A stretch of 64,000 nt of DNA from contig NZ_JHWC01000004.1 of the NCBI RefSeq assembly GCF_000687535.1, positions 62,001 through 126,000 on the forward strand, read 5' to 3'. Below are positions 53,505-63,110 of the stretch, piece after piece; position 1 is the first letter of the stretch; every line of letters begins with the position of its first letter. The position numbers and the translations under genes are program-made. The notes beneath the pieces are model-generated. The model saw only the letters and a program-made list of their open reading frames with translations. It did not search any database and was not told where the DNA came from. The DNA is from Helicobacter rodentium ATCC 700285. GTDB lineage: Bacteria; Campylobacterota; Campylobacteria; Campylobacterales; Helicobacteraceae.

Positions 53505-54602
53505 ATGTTTGGTGGTCTTACAAGTGTAGCAAACAGCTTAAGGAATCTTGTAGTTTATGAGTCTCCAGAAGTTTCATTTAATGGGGCAAAGCTACAAGAG
53601 GAATCTATTTTAGAAGCAAAAAATGACAATTCCAATGTCTATTTTAGGGACGCATTTACAAATGAAGTAATAGGTGTAGAGCTTACAAGCGAGAATATTG
53701 CACGATTGCAAAATGTCTTTGGCGGTGGCGCATTAGAGAATATTGGCAATGGCAAAGCTATCCTAAGTGGCAGAGCGGAAGAGTTTGTAAGTGGTTGGTA
53801 TGCGGACATTGCACATAAAAGGGGCTATTTAAGAGCCGATACTGATTTTAATGGAATCCTAAGTGCAGAGGAAAAGAAAAATACAACTTCGTTTTTTGGT
53901 GTTAGTGCGTTTGTCAATGGTAACTCCATAGCCCCAGCAGAATTTTTGCGATATAGCAAGGCGGGTGCATTTTCTAATGCCTCACAAACTCCTAATTCTA
54001 GCGATTCTATCGCACAAGAATTAAACAAAACCTTAGAATATGATAAAGATATGGACGGGCGCATTTTGTGGGGCGATACAGGCACACTAGCAAGTGATAT
54101 GGAGTATCTAAAATCATTTATAGATGAGGATAGTAAAGGTTATGTGCCACCTTCTATTGATGAATTTTTAGCTTTTTTAAAACAAACAATGGAAGACTTG
54201 AAAAAAATGTCAGAGGAAGAGCTTAAAAAAGTCGGAATAGATTCTAACGCTATTGATTTAACAGCTTCCGCAGAGGAAGTGTTTAAACAAATTATGGAAA
54301 AAGACAATGGGGCGGATATTTTAAAAAATATCAAAGAAAAATTAGAAAATCAAGGTAAAGGCGAGAATGAAATCTCTAAAGCAAATGCAGAGCAAACAAT
54401 AGACAATGTGGAGGATAATTCCACTTTTGCAGAAATATCCAAACTCACCAAGCTTGATAAAGAAACACTAGCTTACAATCTACAAAATAATCCAAACTTT
54501 GAAGAGGATATTATTTCTCTCGTGCAGGAATTAACACAAAATGTAGATAGGATACATTCTAACACTTTTGAACTACAAAGGGCATTAGACATTTTGGCTT
54601 GA
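53505..54602 (+). CDS. Partner protein C of the double-glycine locus, with two EF-hand-like loops
   Basis: 365 aa, no signal peptide, family not recognised. Two canonical-looking EF-hand loops are visible: DTDFNGILSAEE (residues 112-123) and DKDMDGRILWGD (180-191), both with acidic or Asn ligands at 1, 3, 5 and 12 and Gly at 6, so calcium binding is plausible. The C-terminal third is acidic and helical (TMEDLKKMSEEELKKVG). After its TGA stop the same frame continues with a tail related to partner B's C-terminus. It is paired with precursor C. Not similar by eye to partners A or B in its main body. Confidence 0.86.
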   Translation: MFGGLTSVANSLRNLVVYESPEVSFNGAKLQEESILEAKNDNSNVYFRDAFTNEVIGVELTSENIARLQNVFGGGALENIGNGKAILSGRAEEFVSGWYADIAHKRGYLRADTDFNGILSAEEKKNTTSFFGVSAFVNGNSIAPAEFLRYSKAGAFSNASQTPNSSDSIAQELNKTLEYDKDMDGRILWGDTGTLASDMEYLKSFIDEDSKGYVPPSIDEFLAFLKQTMEDLKKMSEEELKKVGIDSNAIDLTASAEEVFKQIMEKDNGADILKNIKEKLENQGKGENEISKANAEQTIDNVEDNSTFAEISKLTKLDKETLAYNLQNNPNFEEDIISLVQELTQNVDRIHSNTFELQRALDILA

Positions 54603-54611
54603 AGCTTTTCT

Positions 54612-54704
54612 CATAGGAATCCCAAAGAGATAGAATCTAAACAAGATTCCAAAGAATCCAAGTTATCAAATCCATTGAATCGTTTGTTAAAGGGGTGTGG
54701 TAAG
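54612..54704 (+). pseudogene. Remnant C-terminal tail of a partner-B-like protein
   Basis: Directly after the partner C stop and in the same frame, the translation EIESKQDSKESKLSNPLNRLLKG resembles partner B's end (DSKESKESK then NTFLNHLLKVG). It has no start codon of its own. It looks like the surviving right flank of a replaced partner gene. Confidence 0.55.
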
Positions 54705-54716
54705 CGGGGAATCCGC

Positions 54717-55826
54717 CTAACTACTACAAGCAGACTTGCCGTTATCCACAGGCTGAATCGCGCTGTTGTCTGCTAGTTTTTTAGCATTAACTTCCTCTAT
54801 AAACTCCCATACAGATTTAGCAGCCTTTAGATATTCTTTTGCCGATTTGGATTCGGGTTTAAAATACACGATAGGTTTTCCATTGTCTCCACCCTCACGC
54901 ACGATAGGTTCAATAGGAATCTGTGCTAGTGTTTTTGTGTTAAATTTTCTAGCAACCTCTTCGGTTGTGCCTTTGCCGAAAATATCGTATTCCTCTCCGC
55001 AACCCGGACAAATAAAGCCGCTCATATTCTCTATGATTCCTGCTACAGGAATCTTAAGCTTCAAAAACATATCCAACGCTCTTGCGCCATCATCAAGCGC
55101 GACTTTTTGTGGAGTAGAGACTGCGATTCCTGCGGTTACAGGGACGCTTTGGGCAAGAGTAAGTTGCGCATCGCCGGTTCCCGGAGGCATATCAATCACC
55201 ATTACATCTAAATCCCCCCACACGACATCACTTAGCATTTGCTCAATCGCGCGGATAATCATAGGTCCTCGCCAAATCAAGCTTTGCCCCTCGTCATAAA
55301 GAACACCCATAGAAATCATTTCAATCCCAAAAGCTTGAAGTGGAATAAGCTTTTTAAGCTTGGAATCCACTTCGGGTTTATCTTTTTCTAATCCAAGCAT
55401 TCTAGGCACATTAGGTCCATAAATATCGGCGTCTAGGAGAGCGACTTTTTTACCTTGCATTGCTAGAGCAATCGCGAGATTCACGCTCGTGGTAGATTTG
55501 CCCACACCCCCTTTACCGCTACTTACCATAATGAAGTTTTTAATCTGCGGGGCTAGATTTTTTGTGCCTTGTGGCTTTTGCTCCTGCGGTTTGGGCTGTT
55601 TAATGTCTATGTTTATTTTTGTAACACCTTGTGCATTGAGCTTTTGCGTAATAGAATCTCTAAGCGTTTGTGCAACTTCTGGAGAAGCAGACGGAATCTC
55701 TATGCGCACAGCGACAGAATCACCTTGTGTAAGTGTTTCTTTCACAAATCCAAAGGTTACAATATCCTTTTCAAAATTAGGATAAATGACTTCTTTTAAA
55801 AGTTGAATGACTTGTTCTTGATTCAT
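54717..55826 (-). CDS. mrp: Iron-sulfur cluster carrier protein Mrp/ApbC
   Basis: P-loop ATPase that carries and transfers Fe-S clusters. It has an N-terminal MIP18-like domain (about 1-85), then [20 protein letters not shown] (deviant Walker A), [29 protein letters not shown], and the cluster-ligand region [21 protein letters not shown]-terminal CSS motif is present. 369 aa. It overlaps thiC by 4 bases; thiC is itself an Fe-S enzyme. Confidence 0.95.
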   Translation of the reverse strand: MNQEQVIQLLKEVIYPNFEKDIVTFGFVKETLTQGDSVAVRIEIPSASPEVAQTLRDSITQKLNAQGVTKINIDIKQPKPQEQKPQGTKNLAPQIKNFIMVSSGKGGVGKSTTSVNLAIALAMQGKKVALLDADIYGPNVPRMLGLEKDKPEVDSKLKKLIPLQAFGIEMISMGVLYDEGQSLIWRGPMIIRAIEQMLSDVVWGDLDVMVIDMPPGTGDAQLTLAQSVPVTAGIAVSTPQKVALDDGARALDMFLKLKIPVAGIIENMSGFICPGCGEEYDIFGKGTTEEVARKFNTKTLAQIPIEPIVREGGDNGKPIVYFKPESKSAKEYLKAAKSVWEFIEEVNAKKLADNSAIQPVDNGKSACSS

Positions 55827-57169
55827 AATTTTTCCTTTATTTGATGTTGTTCTACAATTTCTTGTGAAATTTTGTAACTACAAAATTTCGGTCCGCACAT
55901 TGAGCAGAATTTTGCGTCTTTGAATACCTCTTGCGGCAGACTTTCATCGTGATATTCACGCGCTCTCTCTGGGTCAAGGGCTAATTCAAATTGCTTATTC
56001 CAATCAAAATTATACCGCGCATTGCTCATTGCGTCATCTCTGATTCTTGCATTTGTGCGCCCACGCGCAATATCCGCAGCGTGTGCTGCAATCTTGTAGG
56101 CAATGATTCCCTCGCGCACATCTTTGGCATTGGGTAAGCCTAAATGTTCTTTGGGGGTAACATAGCAAAGCATTGCAACACCTTTCCAAGCAGCAATCGC
56201 CGCACCAATGGCAGAGGCAATATGATCATAACCCGCAGCAATATCCGTAACAAGTGGTCCTAAAACATAAAAAGGTGCTTCATAGCAAAGCTCTTTTTGT
56301 AACTCCACATTGCGCTCAATTTCATTCATTGGTGTGTGTCCGGGTCCCTCTATCATTACTTGCACATCTTTTTCCCACGCTCTTTTGGTTAATTCTCCCA
56401 AAACTCTCAATTCGTCTAATTGCGCCTCATCACTAGAATCCGCTAAGCAACCCGGTCGCAAGGAATCCCCAAGACTTAAAGAGACATCGTATCTTTGGCA
56501 AATATCCAAAATATCATCAAACGCTTCATAAAATGGATTTTGTTTGTGGTAATGCAACATCCAAGAAGCCATTAAGCTTCCACCGCGACTTACGATTCCC
56601 ATTTTGCGTTTGGATAACATTGGCATATGTTCTAGCAAGAATCCACAATGGATTGTGAAATAACTCACGCCTTGTTTTGCCTGTCGTTCCATTACTTCTA
56701 GCATTTTGTCAATGGTAAGTGCATTAATATCATTTTTAACATCGTGTAGAATCTGATAAATCGGCACCGTTCCTATTGGCACACTAGAGCTTTGAATCAC
56801 TGCTTCCCTTATGGAATCCAAATCGCCTCCCGTGCTTAAATCCATAATCGTATCCGCACCATATTTAATGGAGATAAGTGTTTTTTGCACTTCCTCTTCA
56901 ATAGAACTTGCGAGTGCAGAACTGCCTATATTGGAATTAATTTTTGTGCGCGTTGCGATTCCAATTCCCATTGGTTCTAAATTTGTGTGATTGACATTAG
57001 CAGGTAAGATTAATCGCCCTTTTGCAATCTCTTTACGCACCACTTCTGCATCTAAGTGTTCAATATTTGCAACATATTCCATTTCTTGTGTGATAACACC
57101 CTTTTTTGCATAGTGTAATTGCGTTTTGATTTTATCCGTTTCTCTAGCTTTCACCCAAGATTTTCGCAC
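55823..57169 (-). CDS. thiC: Phosphomethylpyrimidine synthase ThiC
   Basis: Radical SAM enzyme that builds the thiamine pyrimidine (HMP-P) from aminoimidazole ribotide. The C-terminal cluster motif is [11 protein letters not shown] (CxxCxxxxC). Other hallmarks are [52 protein letters not shown] and YHDESLP. 448 aa, shorter than the E. coli form as in many bacteria. I looked for a TPP riboswitch upstream and did not see one. Confidence 0.97.
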   Translation of the reverse strand: MRKSWVKARETDKIKTQLHYAKKGVITQEMEYVANIEHLDAEVVRKEIAKGRLILPANVNHTNLEPMGIGIATRTKINSNIGSSALASSIEEEVQKTLISIKYGADTIMDLSTGGDLDSIREAVIQSSSVPIGTVPIYQILHDVKNDINALTIDKMLEVMERQAKQGVSYFTIHCGFLLEHMPMLSKRKMGIVSRGGSLMASWMLHYHKQNPFYEAFDDILDICQRYDVSLSLGDSLRPGCLADSSDEAQLDELRVLGELTKRAWEKDVQVMIEGPGHTPMNEIERNVELQKELCYEAPFYVLGPLVTDIAAGYDHIASAIGAAIAAWKGVAMLCYVTPKEHLGLPNAKDVREGIIAYKIAAHAADIARGRTNARIRDDAMSNARYNFDWNKQFELALDPERAREYHDESLPQEVFKDAKFCSMCGPKFCSYKISQEIVEQHQIKEKL

Positions 57170-57300
57170 AGAATCTCCTTTGAAGTTTTAAATTTATAAA
57201 TTTTTTGTTATTTAAAACCTATAAAGTATCAAAATAAAAATAAAATTTAGCTTTTCTTTTTTGGAATTTATCATAAAAATATTTTTTTAAAGGGCTTATT

Positions 57301-58056
57301 TTATTTTGTAAGCCATAATTTAGCAATTTGTTCTAGTTTTTCTACACAATCACTTGCATAAAATGTAACCTCTGGAAAATCATCAAAGGTTTTTAATGTG
57401 TAAGAGTTTTGTAAATACTCCATAATTGCTTCTCCTGAATGTATGAGAAGAGGTTGGTTATTGTAGCATTGGGAGATAGAATCTGCAATGAGTGGGAAAT
57501 GTGTGCAGCCTAAAATAATAGCCTCTGGCGTATGTGGATAGAGAGCAAAATAATGTTTGATTGTAGCATTTAGAATCTCGCCACTAAAGATTCCTTCTTC
57601 TACAATTGGCACAAAGAGGCTTGTGGCGAGTCCGAATGTATTATGGTAGCCTTCCTTTGCTAGAAGTTTGCTATAAAGTTTGCTTTGAATCGTTGCTTTT
57701 GTCCCTAAAATCAAAATTTTAGAATCTTTGTTTGGTATCTTGTTTTTTAACGCTAAAACTCCCGGTTCAATTACGCCAACAATAGGATAGGGGGCAACTT
57801 CCTGCATAGCTTTTAATCCATAAGCACTCACCGTGTTACAGGCAACTACAAGTAAATCCAAGTTGAAACTTTTGAAAAACTCTAGTGCTTCTAGGGAATA
57901 TTGCACAATCGTTTCGGCACTTCGCACACCATAAGGCACACGAGCCGTATCGCCATAATAAACAATTTGCTTAAAATTGCGGGAATGGATTAGGCTTTTT
58001 AAGACACTAATTCCACCCGCACCGCTATCAAACACTCCAATTTTATGCGGAATCAT
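57301..58056 (-). CDS. murI: Glutamate racemase
   Basis: Makes D-glutamate for peptidoglycan. IGVFDSGAGGISVLKSL, YYGDTARVPYG, the first catalytic Cys in VVACNTVSAYG, and the second in IILGCTHFPLI. 251 aa. Follows rho on the same strand with a 5-base gap. Confidence 0.96.
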   Translation of the reverse strand: MIPHKIGVFDSGAGGISVLKSLIHSRNFKQIVYYGDTARVPYGVRSAETIVQYSLEALEFFKSFNLDLLVVACNTVSAYGLKAMQEVAPYPIVGVIEPGVLALKNKIPNKDSKILILGTKATIQSKLYSKLLAKEGYHNTFGLATSLFVPIVEEGIFSGEILNATIKHYFALYPHTPEAIILGCTHFPLIADSISQCYNNQPLLIHSGEAIMEYLQNSYTLKTFDDFPEVTFYASDCVEKLEQIAKLWLTK

Positions 58057-58061
58057 CTTTG

Positions 58062-59387
58062 TTAGTCTTTCATATTGTCGTTCATCATATTTAAAAATTC
58101 TTCGTTGTCCTTGCTTTTTTGCATTTGCGAATAAAGGAAAGTGAGAGCGTCAATTTCATTATTCATCTGATGAATCGCATTGCGTAGCACCCAAACCTTT
58201 TGTAGTTTATCGTGTCCTAAAAGCAATTCTTCCTTGCGTGTGCCACTCTTTAAAATATCCATTGCGGGGTAGATTCTGCGTTCTGCAATATGTCGGGCTA
58301 AAACAATCTCGCTATTGCCTGTGCCTTTAAATTCCTCAAAAATCACTTCGTCCATTCGGGAGCCTGTTTCAATAAGTGCAGTTGCGATAATTGTCAAGCT
58401 TCCGCCCTGTTCAATATTTCTTGCCGCACCAAAGAATCGCTTGGGCTTGTGTAGCGCATTTGCATCTACTCCCCCACTTAGCACTTTTCCGCTACTTGGT
58501 GTTGCGGTATTGTAAGCCCTAGCAAGTCGCGTAATGGAATCTAGCAGAATCACAACATCTTTGCCCATTTCCACCATTCTCTTTGCCTTTTCTACAACAA
58601 GCTCCGCCACGCGCGTATGGTTGTTTGCAGGCATATCAAAGGTGGAGCTATACACCTCGCCTTTTACGCTTCTCTCCATATCGGTAACTTCCTCTGGACG
58701 CTCATCCACAAGCAAGACGATGAGTTCCACTTCAGGGTGGTTTTTTGTGATTCCATAAGCAAGTTCTTTCATCAGCTCGGTTTTACCTGTTCTTGGGGGT
58801 GCGACAATAAGTGCGCGCTGCCCCTTGCCAATGGGCGCAAATAAATCTAGCATTCTCCCCGTGATTTTAAAGCTATTGTATTCTAATTTGATTTGTTCGG
58901 TGGGAAAAAGAGGGGTTAAATTGTCAAATAGCGGACGATTTTTCATCTCCTCGGGAGATTGATAGTTAATCGCCTCAACTTTCAAAAGCGCGTAATACCT
59001 CTCTTGGTCTTTTGGGCTTCTGACTTGCCCTGTGATAATATCGCCATTTCTTAAGGTAAATCTGCGGATTTGTGTGCTACTAACATAGGCGTCATTTTGA
59101 GAACCCGAAAAGTTTTCATCAATGGCGCGTAAGAACCCATACCCCTCACTTGTAATCTCTAAGATTCCGGTAAAGAGAATAAAGCCACCCTTGCTTACTT
59201 GCGTTTTTAGAATCTCAAAGATTAAATCTTGACGCAGAAATTCTTGCGGATTCTCAATGCCGAGTGATTTTGCAATCTCTGCAAGTTTGTTGATAGATTT
59301 TGCACGCAAATCTTCTATTGTATAGCCTTCTACTGGCGTATGCGTCCTTGTTTTATATTCTTTTTTGTTTTGATTGTTTTCGCTCAT
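58062..59387 (-). CDS. rho: Transcription termination factor Rho
   Basis: RNA-dependent helicase. N-terminal Rho domain with [18 protein letters not shown], an RNA-binding cold-shock-like fold (GYGFLRAID), and the ATPase with [40 protein letters not shown] and [12 protein letters not shown]. 441 aa. Upstream of murI. Confidence 0.97.
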   Translation of the reverse strand: MSENNQNKKEYKTRTHTPVEGYTIEDLRAKSINKLAEIAKSLGIENPQEFLRQDLIFEILKTQVSKGGFILFTGILEITSEGYGFLRAIDENFSGSQNDAYVSSTQIRRFTLRNGDIITGQVRSPKDQERYYALLKVEAINYQSPEEMKNRPLFDNLTPLFPTEQIKLEYNSFKITGRMLDLFAPIGKGQRALIVAPPRTGKTELMKELAYGITKNHPEVELIVLLVDERPEEVTDMERSVKGEVYSSTFDMPANNHTRVAELVVEKAKRMVEMGKDVVILLDSITRLARAYNTATPSSGKVLSGGVDANALHKPKRFFGAARNIEQGGSLTIIATALIETGSRMDEVIFEEFKGTGNSEIVLARHIAERRIYPAMDILKSGTRKEELLLGHDKLQKVWVLRNAIHQMNNEIDALTFLYSQMQKSKDNEEFLNMMNDNMKD

Positions 59388-59566
59388 TTGTTACCTTAAG
59401 TTTGTTTAAGATTCCTTGCAAAAGTTTTTAAAGAATGTAAAAAATGAATATAAAGAATCAGATGTTGAAATCCACGAAGTCCTTATGCAGTTCCTTGTAA
59501 TTTTGCAATGAAGTAAAGCGGAATTTTAATCTAAAAGCGGAATCTTGTCAAGATTAAAGCGCAATC

Positions 59567-60190
59567 TTATGCAATAAAATCCATTAAACTGCGATAACTA
59601 TTGATAAATAGCAGAATCGCAAAAACGATGAATACGATTCCACAAATTCTATCAATTACTCTAAAAAGCGCATTATTGATAAATTTACGAAAAAATGTCG
59701 CAATGAAAATCACAGATACAAAGGCAAGAGTGAGCGCAATGAGCAACACGAAAATACTTAATTCTAAATGCTTATCCATAAAAGGCGTGATGATTAGTCC
59801 AAAAAATAGAATTGCTTTGGGGTTTGAGAGATTGACAAGCATTCCTTTTAGCATAAAAGCATAGGGGCTATGGAATCGCATTTGGGATTCTGCTTGATTG
59901 AAATCAACCTTTGGGTTTGCGCAAAATAACAAAAGATAGGCAATGTAGCTTAAATAGATTCCGCCCACCGCGCAAAGAATGCCTTGAATGAGTGCGCCTT
60001 GAATGAAATGCGCAAAGCCAAAATATACAAGGCTTAAGAAAATAATCCAGCCACAAAAGATTCCAAAGAGGCTTAGGAATCCAATCTTTGCGCCATAACT
60101 TAGTGTGTTTCTAAGCACAAATAAAATATCAGGACCCGGTGTTAATGCAGTAATAAAGCCCACCGCGGCTAAACTAAGCAATTCAAGCAT
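59567..60190 (-). CDS. LysE/RhtB family exporter (second copy)
   Basis: 207 aa, about six membrane helices. Family start AAVGFITALTPGPDILFVLRNTLSYGAKIGF and central MLVNLSNPKAILFFGLIITPF. Substrate unknown. Its start overlaps the pyrB stop by one base (TAATG), so they are co-transcribed. Paralogue of the gene at 46899-47540. A 179-base AT-rich gap with no recognisable feature separates it from rho. Confidence 0.88.
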   Translation of the reverse strand: MLELLSLAAVGFITALTPGPDILFVLRNTLSYGAKIGFLSLFGIFCGWIIFLSLVYFGFAHFIQGALIQGILCAVGGIYLSYIAYLLLFCANPKVDFNQAESQMRFHSPYAFMLKGMLVNLSNPKAILFFGLIITPFMDKHLELSIFVLLIALTLAFVSVIFIATFFRKFINNALFRVIDRICGIVFIVFAILLFINSYRSLMDFIA

Positions 60191-61104
60191 TAAAAATAAG
60201 GGAAGTTTTTAGGGATTTTTGAATTGCTGTCGTGAGTAATGAGTGTTTCTAAAACTGCCATACGAATCGCAACACCGTGTGTAACTTGTTCTAATGCTTT
60301 GCAACGTGGGTCTTTTAGCATAGAATCGCTAATATCAATGTTGCGATGCACGGGACCGGGGTGCAAAAGAATAATGTTGCGCTCCCCAAAAATTTCCTCT
60401 GTAATGCAATAATCACTCGCATAGTCTTTTAGGCTTGAATAAATAGGACAATCGTGTCTTTCTGTTTGTGTGCGCAGACTCATTACCGCATCCACTTCAT
60501 CAATCACTTCTTTTAAAAATAAGCAATGACGCAATTTGGTTTTAGGGATAAAATGTGGAGGACCCACCAAAATTACTTCCATACCAAAGCGTCCCAAAAG
60601 TTCAATGTTGCTATTTGCAACGCGTGAATTGCGAATATCGCCCACAATCGCAATTTTTTTACCCTCTAAATTTCCTAAATGTTTGCGCAGTGTTAATAAA
60701 TCCAAAAGTGCTTGTGTAGGGTGTGCGTGTGCGCCATCACCCCCATTGATAATAGAACAAGAGACATATTGTGAGAGAATGTTTGGCACACCAGAGTTTC
60801 TATGACGCACGACAATCGCGCTTGGATTCATTGCATTGAGGTTTGCTGCCGTGTCAAAAAGCGTTTCACCCTTCGTTGTGGAGCTTCTTGAGACATCTAA
60901 ACGCACCACACTACCGCCAAGCCTTTTGGTGGCAACTTCAAAACTAGAGAGTGTCCGTGTGGAATTTTCAAAGAAAATCGTGATGATAATATGTCCATTC
61001 AAACTATTTCTAGGCTTAGACTCTAAAAAGCTTTGGGCTAAGTCCAAAATCTGCTCTATTTCATTTTTATTTAAATCTTTGGTTTCTAGGAGATGTCGTG
61101 CCAT
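60190..61104 (-). CDS. pyrB: Aspartate carbamoyltransferase catalytic subunit
   Basis: First committed step of pyrimidine synthesis. [20 protein letters not shown] binds carbamoyl phosphate, followed by [49 protein letters not shown] and [13 protein letters not shown]. 304 aa from ATG 61104 (AAGG upstream); a TTG extension to 61119 is not favoured. No regulatory chain gene is nearby. Confidence 0.96.
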   Translation of the reverse strand: MARHLLETKDLNKNEIEQILDLAQSFLESKPRNSLNGHIIITIFFENSTRTLSSFEVATKRLGGSVVRLDVSRSSTTKGETLFDTAANLNAMNPSAIVVRHRNSGVPNILSQYVSCSIINGGDGAHAHPTQALLDLLTLRKHLGNLEGKKIAIVGDIRNSRVANSNIELLGRFGMEVILVGPPHFIPKTKLRHCLFLKEVIDEVDAVMSLRTQTERHDCPIYSSLKDYASDYCITEEIFGERNIILLHPGPVHRNIDISDSMLKDPRCKALEQVTHGVAIRMAVLETLITHDSNSKIPKNFPYF

Positions 61105-61242
61105 AATCAAACCTTGCAAAGTCTTTATTTTTAAATGAAAAATTATAAATTTATTTTGCTTTAAGTTTCCTTTGCGGTTTTTGTTATTTGGGATAAGATT
61201 ATGTTAAAATGCGGAAAATTTTACAAATTTTCAAGGTTTTCA

Positions 61243-62571
61243 ATGAATATAGCAGTGATTGGCACGGGATATGTGGGTTTAGTTAGTGGAACTTGTTTCG
61301 CAGAAATGGGTAATAGAGTAGTGTGTGTAGATGTGTTAGAATCCAAAATTGCACAACTCAAATCAGGCAAAATACCAATCTATGAGCCCGGACTTGAAGG
61401 GCTTGTGAGCAAAAATTATCAAAATGGCAATTTGTGTTTTACCACTTCTTTAAAAGAGGCGTTGAAAAAATGTGAGATTGTATTTATTGCGGTTGGAACG
61501 CCAATGGGGGAGGACGGAAGTGCAGATTTGCAATATGTGCTTCAAGCTGCAAAAGAAATTGGTGAGCAAATGGAATCGCAATTAATTGTTGTGAATAAAT
61601 CCACCGTTCCAGTAGGCACTGCACAGAGGGTTCAAGAGGTGATTCGTGAATCCCTTAAAAAGCGCAATAAAACAATTTCCTTTAGTGTGGCAAGTAATCC
61701 GGAGTTTTTAAAAGAAGGCGATGCGGTGAATGATTTTTTAAAGCCAGACCGCGTGATTATTGGCGTAGAAGAAGAGTGGGTAGAAGAAAGATTAAGAGAG
61801 CTTTACGCTCCTTTTTGTCGTAGTTGCGATAGATTTATTGTGATGGATATTAAAAGCGCAGAGATGACAAAGTATGCTGCAAATGCAATGCTTGCGACAA
61901 AAATTAGCTTCATTAATGAAATTGCAAATATCTGTGAAGCAGTTGGTGCAAATGTTAATAGTGTCCGCGTTGGAATCGGAAGCGATAAACGCATTGGGTA
62001 TAGCTTTATTTATCCGGGTTGTGGATATGGGGGAAGTTGCTTTCCAAAAGATGTAAAAGCATTATCAAAAATTGCATTAGACAATGGAATCAACCCTAAA
62101 GTGATTCACGCAGTGGAACAAGTCAATGAGGGGCAAAAACGCGTTTTGGGTAAAAAAATCGTGCAATATTTTGGAGAGGATTTAAGTGAGAGGCAGATTT
62201 GTTTGTGGGGGCTTAGCTTCAAGCCAGAAACAGATGATATGCGTGAGGCGACTTCTATTGTGCTAATTAATGAGCTAGTTGCACGAGGTGCGGTGGTAAA
62301 AGTTTATGACCCAAAAGCAATGCAAGAAGCACAACAATTTTATTTAAAGGATACTCCAAACCTATTGTATGCAAAAAACAAATATGATGCCTTAGAAGAT
62401 TGCGATTGCCTTGTGCTTGTTACAGAATGGAAAGAGTTTAGAAGCCCAGATTTTTTAGAGATTAAAGAGCGATTAAAGTCTCCTGTTATCTTTGATGGGC
62501 GGAATCAGTATAACGCAAAAAGGCTTAAAGAGCTTGGCTTTGCTTATTATGAGATTGGTGTTAAGCAATGA
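61243..62571 (+). CDS. ugd: UDP-glucose 6-dehydrogenase
   Basis: NAD-dependent oxidation of UDP-glucose to UDP-glucuronate for surface polysaccharides. Rossmann loop MNIAVIGTGYVGLVSGTCFA, GTPMGEDGSADL, NPEFLKEGDAVNDF, catalytic Cys in YPGCGYGGSCFPKDVKAL, and WGLSFKPETDDMREA. 442 aa from ATG 61243; the earlier in-frame start at 61201 is not family-like. It overlaps the lipoprotein gene by 4 bases. Confidence 0.96.
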   Translation: MNIAVIGTGYVGLVSGTCFAEMGNRVVCVDVLESKIAQLKSGKIPIYEPGLEGLVSKNYQNGNLCFTTSLKEALKKCEIVFIAVGTPMGEDGSADLQYVLQAAKEIGEQMESQLIVVNKSTVPVGTAQRVQEVIRESLKKRNKTISFSVASNPEFLKEGDAVNDFLKPDRVIIGVEEEWVEERLRELYAPFCRSCDRFIVMDIKSAEMTKYAANAMLATKISFINEIANICEAVGANVNSVRVGIGSDKRIGYSFIYPGCGYGGSCFPKDVKALSKIALDNGINPKVIHAVEQVNEGQKRVLGKKIVQYFGEDLSERQICLWGLSFKPETDDMREATSIVLINELVARGAVVKVYDPKAMQEAQQFYLKDTPNLLYAKNKYDALEDCDCLVLVTEWKEFRSPDFLEIKERLKSPVIFDGRNQYNAKRLKELGFAYYEIGVKQ

Positions 62572-63110
62572 GATGGCTTTTTATGCGATTCTTTATCTTT
62601 GGAATCTTGAGTTTATTTCTCTTGAATGGGTGTGCAAATCTGCAATCCTTTAAATCAAGATTGATTCCCTCTAAGCCGGAGGAATCCTACATTCAAGCCA
62701 CACGCAAAAGTGAGCTAGTCTTTGAGGATACGACACGAATCGTGCTAATCGCAGTGCATTTAAATGCCTATGATGAGGAAAAATACCCGCACGAAAGAGG
62801 AGAGGTGTTTTTTATAGATGTGTATCAAAGTGAGCAAAATTCTTTAGGATTCTTAGAAAATGGCTATCGCTTGACTTTAAACAATGGAGAATCCCCAACA
62901 AAAATTACCCGATTGCAAAATAAAGATTTACAAGGCTTAATGCAACAAAATGCTATGCGTTGGGGAGAATATTATTTGGTTGAATTTGCACCACAAAATC
63001 AACGCATACAAGATAGTTTAATGCTTGTTTTGAGCCACCCAAAGTTTGGTAAAAATTCTTTAAAGTTTGGATTTAAGGGTTTAAGCAAAGAGGATTTGAA
63101 AGGAAAATAA
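62568..63110 (+). CDS. Putative lipoprotein of unknown function
   Basis: 180 aa. Lipoprotein signal with lipobox LLNGC (FGILSLFLLNGCANLQ), so lipid-anchored at a membrane. The remainder is soluble and beta-rich (RIVLIAVHLNAYDEE, GEVFFIDVYQSE). Not assigned to a family. ATG overlaps the ugd TGA, and tlyA starts immediately after its TAA, so all belong to one operon. The second ATG (62583) is a possible start. Confidence 0.8.
   Translation: MRWLFMRFFIFGILSLFLLNGCANLQSFKSRLIPSKPEESYIQATRKSELVFEDTTRIVLIAVHLNAYDEEKYPHERGEVFFIDVYQSEQNSLGFLENGYRLTLNNGESPTKITRLQNKDLQGLMQQNAMRWGEYYLVEFAPQNQRIQDSLMLVLSHPKFGKNSLKFGFKGLSKEDLKGK

Noticed and set aside
47678-54602. A classical ABC-exported class II bacteriocin cluster
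   Set aside because: The precursors carry Sec signal peptides before the GG leader, the C39 protein has no transporter domains, and no ABC transporter gene is present in the window.
54766-55299. Long antisense open frame (177 codons) opposite mrp
   Set aside because: Shadow of the well-supported mrp gene; Ser/Pro-rich composition typical of antisense frames.
57170-57300. TPP riboswitch upstream of thiC
   Set aside because: The short AT-rich gap lacks the conserved CTGAGA-type core and a suitable fold by eye.
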